Of a stretch of 64,000 nt of DNA, positions 8,677 through 16,927 are shown one piece after another; positions within the stretch are counted from its first letter, which is position 1; every line of letters starts with the position of its first letter. The translations under genes were made by a program, and so were the position numbers. Under the pieces are notes generated by a model that was given only the letters and a program-made list of their open reading frames with translations, was not told where the DNA came from and did not search any database. The stretch comes from Bacteroidota bacterium (lineage in GTDB: Bacteria; Bacteroidota; Bacteroidia; Bacteroidales; Porphyromonadaceae). The stretch is from positions 62,001-126,000 of the forward strand of contig JAEWZH010000017.1 of the NCBI GenBank assembly GCA_023395395.1. Direction: 5' to 3'.

Positions 8677-9573
8677 ATGAGTTATCAATTATTGGACGGC
8701 AAAAAGATTTCTGAACAGATGAAGGCAGAGATCTCAGCCAATGTAAAGGAAATCGTAGCGGCAGGGCACAAACCGCCTCGCCTAGTGGCTATCTTAGTAG
8801 GCAACGATGGCGGAAGTGAAACGTATGTCGCCTCTAAGATGAAGACAGGCGCTGAGCTGGGATTTACCGACGAATTAATTCGCTTCGATACCAATGTGAC
8901 GGAAGGCGAGATTTTGGATACTATTGACAAGCTCAACAAAGATGAGAGTGTGGATGGATTCATTGTACAACTTCCGCTCCCCAAGCATATTGACGAACAA
9001 AAAGTGATTGAAGCCATCGACCCAAGCAAGGATGTGGATGGGTTTCACCCTATCAATGTGGGTAAGACCAGTATCGGTCTTCCCTCGTTTGTATCAGCTA
9101 CCCCTGCCGGCATCTTGGAGCTCCTTAAGCGCTACGATATTGAAACCAGAGGAAAGCACTGTGTGATACTTGGGCGAAGCAATATCGTGGGAAAGCCGAT
9201 GGCACAACTGATGATGCAAAAGGCATATCCCGGAGATGCGACTGTGACTATCGTACATAGTCGCACTCAAGACATTGCTTCAATTACCCGACAAGCAGAC
9301 ATCATCATCGCAGCACTAGGCACTCCAGATTTTTTGACGGGGGATATGGTCAAGGAGGGTGTAGTGGTGGTAGATGTGGGTACCACACTGGTGCCGGATG
9401 CCAGCAAGAAGAGTGGATTTAGGCTCAATGGTGACGTAAAGTTTGATGAGGTAGCTCCAAAGGCTTCGTTCATTACGCCAGTCCCCGGGGGTGTAGGTCC
9501 AATGACCATCATCTCACTGATGCGCAATACCCTGATTAGCGCTCGTAGGCGTAGGGGTATGAAGGTGGACTAA
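8677..9573 (+). CDS. folD: Methylene-THF dehydrogenase / methenyl-THF cyclohydrolase
   Basis: A 298-residue FolD that interconverts 5,10-methylene- and 10-formyl-tetrahydrofolate in one-carbon metabolism. The motifs seen are ETYVASKMK with the conserved catalytic lysine (about residue 56), GFIVQLPLPKHI, the dinucleotide-binding ILGRSNIVGKPMAQL, and the PVPGGVGPMTI signature near the C-terminus. The length is usual for the family. It probably shares transcription with ffh and ends before a strong terminator. Confidence 0.97.
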   Translation: MSYQLLDGKKISEQMKAEISANVKEIVAAGHKPPRLVAILVGNDGGSETYVASKMKTGAELGFTDELIRFDTNVTEGEILDTIDKLNKDESVDGFIVQLPLPKHIDEQKVIEAIDPSKDVDGFHPINVGKTSIGLPSFVSATPAGILELLKRYDIETRGKHCVILGRSNIVGKPMAQLMMQKAYPGDATVTIVHSRTQDIASITRQADIIIAALGTPDFLTGDMVKEGVVVVDVGTTLVPDASKKSGFRLNGDVKFDEVAPKASFITPVPGGVGPMTIISLMRNTLISARRRRGMKVD

Positions 9574-9601
9574 GTTTGGTGTCCACCGACCGACAAAAAC
9601 T

Positions 9602-9646
9602 CCCCCAAAGGTAGAGGTATTTGCACCGCTACCTAAGGGGGTTTTT
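9602..9646 (+). terminator. Terminator after folD
   Basis: A two-part stem: CCCCCAAAGGTAG (9602-9614) faces CTACCTAAGGGGG (9629-9641), with a mismatched AAA/TAA internal loop, followed by TTTTT. Confidence 0.8.
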
Positions 9647-9667
9647 ATTATTAAACATATAATTATT

Positions 9668-11749
9668 ATGGCTCTGTATAGGTCTCAGAAAATCAAGGGT
9701 GGTTTGATATTTTTGGTGGCAGCGGTGTTGATTACACTCATCTATCCATCAAAGATAAAGTTTAAGTATGACTATAGCCTTGGACAACCTTGGAGGTATG
9801 AGGGGGTACTCACAGCTCCGTACAATTTTTATGTGTACAAGAGCGATGCTCAAAAAGTCTCAGAGAGAGACAGTATTGAGCGTACAAAGGTAAGCTACTA
9901 CACTATCGATCCTAAGGTAAAGCTGACCGAACGCCATTTATTGACCGAGCACTTCTCTTCAGGCAGTATGGGAGCAGAAGTAACCAGTGACTACATCCAA
10001 TATGCTCTGCAAGTCTTGGATGAGGTGTACGACCAAGGCATACTCTCTAATGAAAATTTTGAGGCTCTAGCAGCTCAAGAAGAAGGCTATATTTATCTCG
10101 TCGATGAAATGAATGTAGCAAAGAAAAGGAGTATCAATGAGATATTTAATGCAAGAAAGGCGTATGACTACGCAATAAACAAGGCTCCTTCTAAGCTCAA
10201 ACCTGAAATCCTACAGCAGGTAAACTTTGAGAAATATCTACTCAGCAATCTCAGCGTAGATGAAATAAAGACAACCCAAATGCAGAATGCAAGACTGGCA
10301 ACGCTTTCTGAAGTCATAGGTGAGGTACAAAAGGGGGAGCGGATAGTAGGGACAGGAGATGTGGTCACCTCTGAGATTTACCAGATGCTGGAAGGCTATC
10401 GAATGGCTTATGAGGAGACCTCAAAATCAAAAGGAGAGAGTTTATCACTATTTGCAGGACAACTGGCTCTGATAATCATTCTCTTTGGCATCCTTTATAC
10501 TTACCTACTAGTATTTAGGGAGGAATTAATGAAGAAGACGAAGAATATCCTATTCATCACATTTAATGTGACTATTTTCGCAGCGCTAGCCTTCCTATTG
10601 ATTCCCAACGAACCTGCAGTGACCTATATGTTGCCCCTCAGTATGGTGGCAATACATACTAGGATATTCCTTGATAGTCGCACTGCCGCCATCACTCATC
10701 TCACTACAGTATTGATCTCGTCACTCGTGGTGCCATCCCCTCTATCATTTATCATCATACAAGTAGTCGCTGGTAGGATCGTATTAGTTACGCTTCGCAA
10801 TCTAACTCAGAGAAGCGACTTGATACGAACTAGCTTTGCTGTATTCTTTGGGATGGTTGTCGTCCACTATGCTCTGATATTTGCATTTGAGGGGGTACCC
10901 AACAAGATGGACTGGAATATTATTTTCTACTTCACCATCAACTTTATCTTCCTCATGTTTACCTACCTGATGGTATACGTCATCGAGCGAGGATTTGGCT
11001 ACGTCTCAAGCATCAGCCTGGTAGAGCTGGCAGATATCAATAAACCTTTACTACGACAGTTGAGCGAGGTAGCACCAGGGACTTTCCAGCACTCACTCAA
11101 CGTGTCTACTTTAGCATCCGAAGCCATCGGTGAAATAGGTGGAGACATTCGACTCGTTAGGAGTGGCGCACTGTATCATGATATCGGGAAAATGAAAAAT
11201 CCAACTTATTTCACGGAGAATCAAGGCGCCACCAATCCGCACGACCGTCTGCCCTACGACCAGAGTGCTAAGATTATCATCAAGCACATCACTGATGGTG
11301 TAGAGATGGCAGAGAAAGCAAAGCTACCGAAGCCAATTATCGACTTTATCCGTACGCACCATGGACTAGGGATGACGAAGTACTTCTACATCAAATACAA
11401 GAATGAAAATCCTGACATCCAAATTGACGAGAGTATTTTTCGCTACCCTGGACCAAATCCTTGGACAAGGGAGCAGGGCATTCTTATGCTAGCAGATGCA
11501 GTCGAAGCTTCATCTAGAAGTCTTAAGGTAATCACTGAGCAGGTATTAATAGATCATGTCAATAAAATTGTAGATGGAATTGTTGCCGAAGGTTATCTTA
11601 AAAATACACCACTTACTTTCCGAGATATTGAGACTACGAAATATGTCTTTACCGAGAAATTACGCAATGTGTATCACTCGAGGATAGATTATCCTGAGCT
11701 TACTAGAGAGAAGAAAACAAAAGTAGATAATAATGAAGATTCCCTCTAA
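9668..11749 (+). CDS. PgpH-type 7TM-HD cyclic di-AMP phosphodiesterase
   Basis: A 693-residue membrane enzyme. It has one N-terminal TM helix (about 13-27), an extracellular 7TMR-HDED-like region (about 30-255), seven TM segments (about 260-450), and a cytoplasmic HD domain. The HD metal motif HDIGKM is at residues 504-509, followed by HDRLPYDQSA, KHITDG and THHGLG, as in PgpH proteins that cleave c-di-AMP to pApA. The product would lower c-di-AMP in response to an outside cue. Its last 17 bases overlap the start of the ECF sigma gene, so the two are tightly coupled. Nucleotide specificity is inferred from family architecture. Confidence 0.88.
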   Translation: MALYRSQKIKGGLIFLVAAVLITLIYPSKIKFKYDYSLGQPWRYEGVLTAPYNFYVYKSDAQKVSERDSIERTKVSYYTIDPKVKLTERHLLTEHFSSGSMGAEVTSDYIQYALQVLDEVYDQGILSNENFEALAAQEEGYIYLVDEMNVAKKRSINEIFNARKAYDYAINKAPSKLKPEILQQVNFEKYLLSNLSVDEIKTTQMQNARLATLSEVIGEVQKGERIVGTGDVVTSEIYQMLEGYRMAYEETSKSKGESLSLFAGQLALIIILFGILYTYLLVFREELMKKTKNILFITFNVTIFAALAFLLIPNEPAVTYMLPLSMVAIHTRIFLDSRTAAITHLTTVLISSLVVPSPLSFIIIQVVAGRIVLVTLRNLTQRSDLIRTSFAVFFGMVVVHYALIFAFEGVPNKMDWNIIFYFTINFIFLMFTYLMVYVIERGFGYVSSISLVELADINKPLLRQLSEVAPGTFQHSLNVSTLASEAIGEIGGDIRLVRSGALYHDIGKMKNPTYFTENQGATNPHDRLPYDQSAKIIIKHITDGVEMAEKAKLPKPIIDFIRTHHGLGMTKYFYIKYKNENPDIQIDESIFRYPGPNPWTREQGILMLADAVEASSRSLKVITEQVLIDHVNKIVDGIVAEGYLKNTPLTFRDIETTKYVFTEKLRNVYHSRIDYPELTREKKTKVDNNEDSL

Positions 11750-12302
11750 CATTTCGGACGAGCGACTCATAGAATTGCTTCATAGCGAAAAAGATCGAGA
11801 GGCCGCTTTTGGCATCTTGGTGAACAAGTATTCCCAACAGCTCTATGCTGTAATCCGAAGAATTGTCTACCGCCATGAAGACACAGATGATGTACTCCAA
11901 AATACATTTATCAAGATCTGGAAAAATATTGATGGCTTTAAGGGAGATTCAAAGCTAAGCACTTGGATGTACACCATCGCAACCAATGAAGCACTCTCAC
12001 ACCTGAGAAGAGAAAAAGCAAGCAGAAAATTGCCCATCTCTACCGAGGAATACGACCTTGCCGAGATGCTCACGAGCGACCCCTACTTCGACGGAGACGA
12101 AGCAGAGGCAAAGTTTATGGCAGCGATTGAAGAATTGCCCGAAAAACAAAAAATCACCTTTGAATTACGATACTTCCAAGATCTCTCCTATAAGGAAATT
12201 TCAGAAATCACCAACACAAGCGAAGGAGCATTAAAAGCTAATTACCATCACGCAGTCAAGAAGTTAAGGGTATTTCTTGGCATAGATGATGCAGAAGAGT
12301 AA
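11733..12302 (+). CDS. ECF-family RNA polymerase sigma factor
   Basis: A 189-residue sigma-70-family protein with region 2 (about 25-95: DTDDVLQNTFIKIWKNI, then FKGDSKLSTWMYTIATNEA) and region 4 (about 130-182: LPEKQKITFELRYFQDLSY, then a helix-turn-helix ending in HHAVKKLR). It has no region 1 or 3, as in ECF factors. It begins inside the end of the phosphodiesterase gene and is followed by a small single-TM protein that may be its anti-sigma factor. The promoter set it reads is unknown. Confidence 0.92.
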   Translation: MKIPSNISDERLIELLHSEKDREAAFGILVNKYSQQLYAVIRRIVYRHEDTDDVLQNTFIKIWKNIDGFKGDSKLSTWMYTIATNEALSHLRREKASRKLPISTEEYDLAEMLTSDPYFDGDEAEAKFMAAIEELPEKQKITFELRYFQDLSYKEISEITNTSEGALKANYHHAVKKLRVFLGIDDAEE

Positions 12303-12363
12303 AAAAATAATTCAACATAGATTAAACCTTAGTCCATACCCAACATCAAATGGGAAAGAGAAA

Positions 12364-12765
12364 ATGATTATGACGCCAGAAGAGAGAAAAAATAAGATGG
12401 AAGAGAATCCGTTCCATCCTTTCAAGGCACCGGATGGCTACTTTGATACTTTCAAAGATCGGTTGATGGCTCGCATTGCGGAGGAGCAGATTCAGGTGAT
12501 TCCAAAGGGACGAAAGCGCCTCGATGTACTTAGACCATATATATATATCGCAGCGGCGATTGCGGGGTTGGCATTAGTGCTTAATATAGTTCCTAACCAA
12601 TCTCAGGAGAGCATCGGGACGCAAGAAGTTGTCAAAATAAAGGCTGAGGATTTATCTGAGGAACAGTTTCAGCAGTTTCTGCTAGATGATACGACAGAGG
12701 ATTATTGGGGCACTGTACTTCTTGAGGATATCGATGACAATAGTATAATATCCAGTTCGAGATAA
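12364..12765 (+). CDS. Single-TM protein behind the ECF sigma factor, putative anti-sigma
   Basis: About 133 residues if started at ATG 12364. A longer reading from 12286 would overlap the sigma gene by 17 bases and add a basic stretch that looks untranslated. The N-terminus has an NPFHPFKAPDGYFDTFKDRL stretch; a P-x-GYF-x-x-F motif is common in small Bacteroidota membrane proteins next to ECF sigma genes. One TM helix lies at roughly 60-78 (YIYIAAAIAGLALVLNIV), followed by an acidic periplasmic tail. It is likely the regulator or anti-sigma partner of the sigma factor, but no zinc-binding anti-sigma motif is visible. Confidence 0.7.
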   Translation: MIMTPEERKNKMEENPFHPFKAPDGYFDTFKDRLMARIAEEQIQVIPKGRKRLDVLRPYIYIAAAIAGLALVLNIVPNQSQESIGTQEVVKIKAEDLSEEQFQQFLLDDTTEDYWGTVLLEDIDDNSIISSSR

Positions 12766-12770
12766 AATTT

Positions 12771-13289
12771 ATGAATAGGTTTATAAATTGGGCGTTCATC
12801 GCCCTGATAGGGATTACGCTCTCCAACTTGGGAGTTGTTGAAGCGGCTACAGTGGACAATGTAAGCGTACAAGCACCGCAAAGGGGTCAGCGCCCTAGAG
12901 GCAATGGACAAAATAGAGAAAGAGGAGTAGACCCAGCGCAGTACTTTCAGAATAGATTAGATAATATTGCGAAGGTTGCAGGACTTACAGAAGAGGAGAA
13001 GAACGCTGTCGGGGTAGAGCTGAAGAAATATGACGACATTAGGCTTCAGACTTGGCTAGAGACTAAAAAAGTTCACGATGATATCACTCTTCTTGGTGAG
13101 AAGGCAACGGATAAGCAATATCGTGATAGTCTGCAGAAACTAGCCGACCTAAGTGCCAAAAGGCAGAAAGCTAATCAAGAATTTATCTCTTGGATTACAC
13201 AGAGATTGACGCCAAAGAAAGCCTATCTCGTACATCAGAGCTTTAGGAGTTTCAATGCAGATACGGGGCGGAGACTTCGTCAGGATTGA
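12771..13289 (+). CDS. Secreted Spy/LTXXQ-like periplasmic protein
   Basis: A 172-residue protein with a signal peptide (1 to about 26, ending GVVEA), a basic Gly/Arg/Gln-rich linker (about 37-50), and then a helical domain (about 55-165) with regular charged repeats. This resembles the periplasmic metal-sensor or chaperone group (Spy, CpxP, CnrX) often found in ECF sigma operons. It follows the putative anti-sigma gene by 5 bases and closes the operon. Function as an envelope-stress sensor is inferred from fold type and position; no metal-binding His/Cys cluster stands out. Confidence 0.65.
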   Translation: MNRFINWAFIALIGITLSNLGVVEAATVDNVSVQAPQRGQRPRGNGQNRERGVDPAQYFQNRLDNIAKVAGLTEEEKNAVGVELKKYDDIRLQTWLETKKVHDDITLLGEKATDKQYRDSLQKLADLSAKRQKANQEFISWITQRLTPKKAYLVHQSFRSFNADTGRRLRQD

Positions 13290-13362
13290 TGTCAGACAAA
13301 CCAGCCGCACTTCTGGAAAATAAGTGTATCAGAAACTAGTGTTAGTTGATAGAGTTTAGTTG

Positions 13363-13404
13363 TCGATCCATAGCCATTATTAAATGACTATGGATCGATT
13401 TTTT
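13363..13404 (+). terminator. Terminator after the sigma operon
   Basis: An 11-bp perfect stem TCGATCCATAG (13363) / CTATGGATCGA (ending 13398), then six T. It also abuts the stop of ispF on the other strand and may serve both directions. Confidence 0.85.
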
Positions 13405-13886
13405 CAGAGATAGACGAGAGCTGTAGCTATAGCAAGAATCCCTTCCTGACGACCGGTGAAGCCCATCTTTTCATTAGTGGTCGCCTTGATAGAGATTTGT
13501 CCGACTTCTATTCCCAGTAGCCCAGCAATTACCGTTTGCATTGCTTCCACGTGAGGGTTTATTTTCGGCTGCTCTGCCACTATTGTTGCATCGATATTCC
13601 CAATCTTATAGCCCTTGTCTGCGACAAGTTTGGCTACTTCTTCAAGTAATACCTTTGAATCAGCCCCCTTGTATCGAGGGTCGGTATCCGGAAAATGGTA
13701 TCCGATATCCCTCAGAGACAAAGAGCCAAGTAAAGCATCAGAGATGGCATGTAGTAGGACATCGGCATCCGAGTGTCCTTTAAGTCCCAACGGATAGTCA
13801 ATCCTTATGCCACCCAACCAAAGCTCACGTCCTTCCTCAAATCGATGGACGTCATACCCCTGACCTATTCTAAACGGAATCCTCAT
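13404..13886 (-). CDS. ispF: 2-C-methyl-D-erythritol 2,4-cyclodiphosphate synthase
   Basis: A 160-residue enzyme of the MEP isoprenoid pathway that cyclises CDP-methylerythritol phosphate and releases CMP. It shows the metal site GYDVHRF (Asp and His), the HSDADVLLHAI motif, and the conserved tail region IKATTNEKMGF. I chose ATG 13886 because family members begin a few residues before G-x-D-V-H; an ATG at 13904 would overlap porV by 17 bases. It is the last gene of the rex-FAH-like-porV-ispF operon. The porV-ispF adjacency is, as I recall, shared with P. gingivalis. Confidence 0.95.
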   Translation of the reverse strand: MRIPFRIGQGYDVHRFEEGRELWLGGIRIDYPLGLKGHSDADVLLHAISDALLGSLSLRDIGYHFPDTDPRYKGADSKVLLEEVAKLVADKGYKIGNIDATIVAEQPKINPHVEAMQTVIAGLLGIEVGQISIKATTNEKMGFTGRQEGILAIATALVYL

Positions 13887-13887
13887 C

Positions 13888-15021
13888 TCAGAAATTGACA
13901 CCAAGTGTCAGCCTAAACGTATTATTAAGAGGGGAATTGGTCTGAGTAGCTACGAAATACGACAGATCCACCTTTGCCCACTCATAGATAAATCCTCCAC
14001 CGAAAGTCATTCCCCCATTTGTTCCCTTACTTTTATCCTGATGATGGTAACCTATACGTCCGAATAGCTTATCCTCATAGCTATACTCAGCTCCCAAAGC
14101 CCATACCACCTCACGCAATTCCTCCGCTGCACCTCCAGCAGCATCATTAAAAGAACTCCCCATCGCAGTCCACATGCTCATCTTATTGTAGGCATCAGGA
14201 TGAAGACGATCATTAGCGTTCAGGGTCGGTGCCAATACCTTATTCGCCTCGATATGCATACCTATCTTGTGTTCAGCAGTAGCTTGGACGTCCATCCCTA
14301 CCCCTATCCTAAGGATTGCAGGCGCAAATAGATAGCTCTTCCCACCATCGTAGCTCATCTTGCCTCCTACATTGTTAAGTGCTATGGCTGCACGCAAATT
14401 GCTACTCATTCCTTCCCCGAGATGCACTGGGGTCTGATAGGTGGCGGAGAGGTCAAATAATAGCTTATCCACCTTGCCCTTCACCTCATCTACCGAGTAG
14501 TTGTAGTCACTTCTCAGATACCTTGCTGACATACCTAGCCCCCAATGTTTATTGAGTGCTATCGAGTATCCCGCATCCAGTGCCAATTCATACGGCATAA
14601 TTATCAGGGGCATCAGCATTTCACGCTGAAAAGCTTGTGTCTGCCCGATATGGAAATAACGAATCGAAGCCGCCACAGCATGGTTAATCTCCCCAGTATT
14701 CCCCCAGCTATAGTATCCTGTCAGAGTCGAAAGGCTTATATCCTTTGCCACCTCGGTGAGCCAAGGGGTGTAGCCAAACGACACGCCCCAAGTCTTCTCC
14801 ACAAAAGCCAGTTTGGAGATATTGTGATAGAGCGAGTGGGCATCGGCGCTTGTCGTCAGCCCCACCTCTCCCATACCGGCACTTCTTGCATCTGGTGTGA
14901 TGGTGAGGATAGGTGCCCCGGTCACCACAGGATTATAACTCTTTGCATCGGTTTGTGCTTTCAAAGAGCAGGCAATAGACATTATCACCAATACTATACC
15001 CCCAAGTCTTAGCTTTCTCAT
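13888..15021 (-). CDS. porV: Type IX secretion outer membrane protein PorV
   Basis: A 377-residue FadL-type outer-membrane barrel. The signal peptide is residues 1 to about 22 (ending SLKAQ). The PorV-typical segment APILTITPDARSAGMGEVG is at about 35-54, and the C-terminus is a strand ending in Phe (RLTLGVNF). PorV works with PorU in the attachment complex: it carries T9SS substrates from the translocon to the sortase that removes their C-terminal signal. No porU gene is adjacent here. It lies 2 bases after the FAH-like gene. Confidence 0.88.
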   Translation of the reverse strand: MRKLRLGGIVLVIMSIACSLKAQTDAKSYNPVVTGAPILTITPDARSAGMGEVGLTTSADAHSLYHNISKLAFVEKTWGVSFGYTPWLTEVAKDISLSTLTGYYSWGNTGEINHAVAASIRYFHIGQTQAFQREMLMPLIIMPYELALDAGYSIALNKHWGLGMSARYLRSDYNYSVDEVKGKVDKLLFDLSATYQTPVHLGEGMSSNLRAAIALNNVGGKMSYDGGKSYLFAPAILRIGVGMDVQATAEHKIGMHIEANKVLAPTLNANDRLHPDAYNKMSMWTAMGSSFNDAAGGAAEELREVVWALGAEYSYEDKLFGRIGYHHQDKSKGTNGGMTFGGGFIYEWAKVDLSYFVATQTNSPLNNTFRLTLGVNF

Positions 15022-15023
15022 AA

Positions 15024-15596
15024 CTATTTAATCCCTACGTAAATTAATTCCTTCCTTTCCTCCTCATACATCATCAGTCCATTTCCCGGAGCCACACTCC
15101 AGCCGGCACCCAAAGCGGGAAGGGCAATCCAATCACCTACTTTCAGGAGATAATAGCGGCTCACCTCTGCGATTGCTTCTGCGATTACCTCCGGACTAGG
15201 GAGATCAATCCTCACAGATGCTCCCAGCTCAGTAGGGCGAATAATCTTTAGTACCTCTATCCGTCTGCCACTTAGCTCCTTTAGTGTCACCCAATCACTC
15301 CAGCGGACAAAAGAGCCATCAAAGTCCTCCTTCATTCTCTCTGGAAATCCCTCAGACAACTCCGTTGCTCTCAACGAAAAAGCGAGCGACACCCCATCGA
15401 AGTACCGCTCGGCATATTCCTTTTCTACGCTTCTTGCTACCTTGCTGATGCGTGTGACTACCATCGGGAGCGCCTCCAACCCCTTTACCCATTCAGGCTG
15501 GTATAAATCCTTTCCTGAATTTCGTAGCACATTATCTGCCCTCAATACGAAGCCTGCAATTCCTCGCTTCTCTCCCCAAGTACTAAATATTTTCAT
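15024..15596 (-). CDS. FAH-fold family protein, apparently catalytically degenerate
   Basis: A 190-residue protein. The middle (residues about 30-95) and the GDWIALPALGAGWSVAPGN tail line up with Bacteroidota fumarylacetoacetate-hydrolase-family proteins, as I remember them: the blocks QPEW, VVTRISKVARSVEKEYAERY and DFDGSF keep the spacing of the family. The positions that carry the metal-binding Glu-x-Glu and the later Asp read Leu-Pro-Met and Ser here. It also lacks the usual N-terminal lid residues. It is probably a non-enzymatic relative. It lies 3 bases after rex and 2 bases before porV, so it is in the same operon. The family call is moderate and the loss of function is inferred. Confidence 0.55.
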   Translation of the reverse strand: MKIFSTWGEKRGIAGFVLRADNVLRNSGKDLYQPEWVKGLEALPMVVTRISKVARSVEKEYAERYFDGVSLAFSLRATELSEGFPERMKEDFDGSFVRWSDWVTLKELSGRRIEVLKIIRPTELGASVRIDLPSPEVIAEAIAEVSRYYLLKVGDWIALPALGAGWSVAPGNGLMMYEEERKELIYVGIK

Positions 15597-15599
15597 TAC

Positions 15600-16241
15600 T
15601 CAGTTGGTCTCCTCAATTCGGTGAAACATCACCGAGAGATGCGAGTAAATCGACGTATTCTGCACCACGACTCCTGCTGGTACGCTGATACGGAAAGGCG
15701 TAAAATTCCAAATAGCAGTCATCCCCGCCTTCACTAGCGTATCCGTCACCTCCTGTGCCACATCTACAGGCACTGTAAGGATACCAATGTGCACATCCGG
15801 ATCCATTACCTCCTTCAGTCGATCCATGTGGTACACAGGAGTACCGCCTATCTCTATCCCGTCCAAATTTTCCCGTACATCAAAGCCGCCCACGATATCC
15901 ATTCCGTATTGTGAAAGCCCCTTATCGTGCAAGAGTGCTGCCCCAAGATTTCCTACACCAAAGAGATACGCTTTATGCTGCCGATTAAAGCCCAAGAACT
16001 CCTCTAGCACCTCGACCATTACACCCACATCATAGCCTACTCGAGTCTTGCCCACAATCGAAACGTACGACAAGTCCTTTGCGACCAGTGCCGAATCGAC
16101 CCCGGTACTTTTTGCAATGTGTGTAGAGGAGACCACAGTCTCGCCTTGAGCCTTTAATAGCTTTACGAAAGCTAAATACCAAGGCAGTCGTCTCAACGCT
16201 GGTTCGGGGACTATACTAATATTGTTTGTCCTTTTTTTCAT
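15600..16241 (-). CDS. rex: Redox-sensing transcriptional repressor Rex
   Basis: A 213-residue Rex: an N-terminal winged-helix DNA-binding domain (about 10-80, with PALRRLPWYLAFVKLL and SALVAKDLSYV) followed by a Rossmann domain that binds NADH/NAD+ (GVGNLG at 95-100) and a C-terminal domain-swapped helix. It represses fermentation and respiratory genes until NADH rises. It is the first gene of the operon that goes on to porV and ispF. I see no clear Rex operator in front of it. Confidence 0.95.
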   Translation of the reverse strand: MKKRTNNISIVPEPALRRLPWYLAFVKLLKAQGETVVSSTHIAKSTGVDSALVAKDLSYVSIVGKTRVGYDVGVMVEVLEEFLGFNRQHKAYLFGVGNLGAALLHDKGLSQYGMDIVGGFDVRENLDGIEIGGTPVYHMDRLKEVMDPDVHIGILTVPVDVAQEVTDTLVKAGMTAIWNFTPFRISVPAGVVVQNTSIYSHLSVMFHRIEETN

Positions 16242-16272
16242 AAGTCACTTCCCGCTATTCTTGGGGTTATGG

Positions 16273-16302
16273 CAAAGATACAAAAATCTCCCCACCCTCA
16301 AA
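16273..16302 (-). promoter_or_regulatory. Promoter for the rex-porV-ispF operon
   Basis: On the minus strand, -33 TTTG (16302-16299), 18 bases, and -7 TATCTTTG (16280-16273), about 30 bases before the rex ATG. Confidence 0.75.
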
Positions 16303-16337
16303 GAGAGGAATAGGCATCACTTTGAGAAGTGTATCAC

Positions 16338-16913
16338 TTAGAAATAGTGTTCGGACTTAACCTTTTCCACCGCCTGTTTCACCGACTCCAGTCCAAAATC
16401 ATTTGGATCGAGATCCGCAAAGGCAATCGCTTTCAACTCCGCCACATCGTCCTGCCCTATCCCCACATAAGGGTCGAGCGACTCCACAGCCATATGGAAT
16501 ACCATATCCAGTGTGTGCACGTCAAAGCCCGAATACCTGTAAATATTAGGTAGAGAAAAAAGATACCTGAGAGGCGAAATCACCCCAGCCCTTGTCCCTG
16601 CCAAAGCATCAATCCTAGTCTCCTCTAGTATCTCACGGGCAATCCCCTCCTCTGCGTTCTCGAAGCAATCCAAAAATCCTCCGGGGAGGTCATACGTCCC
16701 TTTAGCTGGTTCCTCGCCTCGCACAGCCACCAGCACACGATAGTATCGATCAGTGATAAAACACATAGTCGCTGCAGAGGGATTGAAGTAGTAGATAAAA
16801 TCACAATCCATGCACTGCTTTGCCTTGACCCCCTTTTCCACAAATCGAGAGCTTCCGCACTTGGGACAATGCCTAAAGTCTTCCAACGGGTGTTTTCCGT
16901 CCATAGTCGTCAA
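16338..16913 (-). CDS. NUDIX hydrolase with zinc ribbon
   Basis: A 191-residue NUDIX protein. Four cysteines (16, 19, 34 and 37; CPKC and CMDC) form a zinc ribbon at the N-terminus, as in NudC-like and ADP-ribose-type NUDIX proteins. The NUDIX box is at about 78-100 (GGFLDCFENAEEGIAREILE, then ET). It hydrolyses a nucleoside diphosphate linked to another group; the substrate is unknown. The NudC SQPWPFPxS motif is absent, so NADH decapping is not supported. It is separated from holA by 14 bases and probably follows it in one transcript. Confidence 0.85.
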   Translation of the reverse strand: MTTMDGKHPLEDFRHCPKCGSSRFVEKGVKAKQCMDCDFIYYFNPSAATMCFITDRYYRVLVAVRGEEPAKGTYDLPGGFLDCFENAEEGIAREILEETRIDALAGTRAGVISPLRYLFSLPNIYRYSGFDVHTLDMVFHMAVESLDPYVGIGQDDVAELKAIAFADLDPNDFGLESVKQAVEKVKSEHYF

Positions 16914-16927
16914 TATGTATTATTTTA

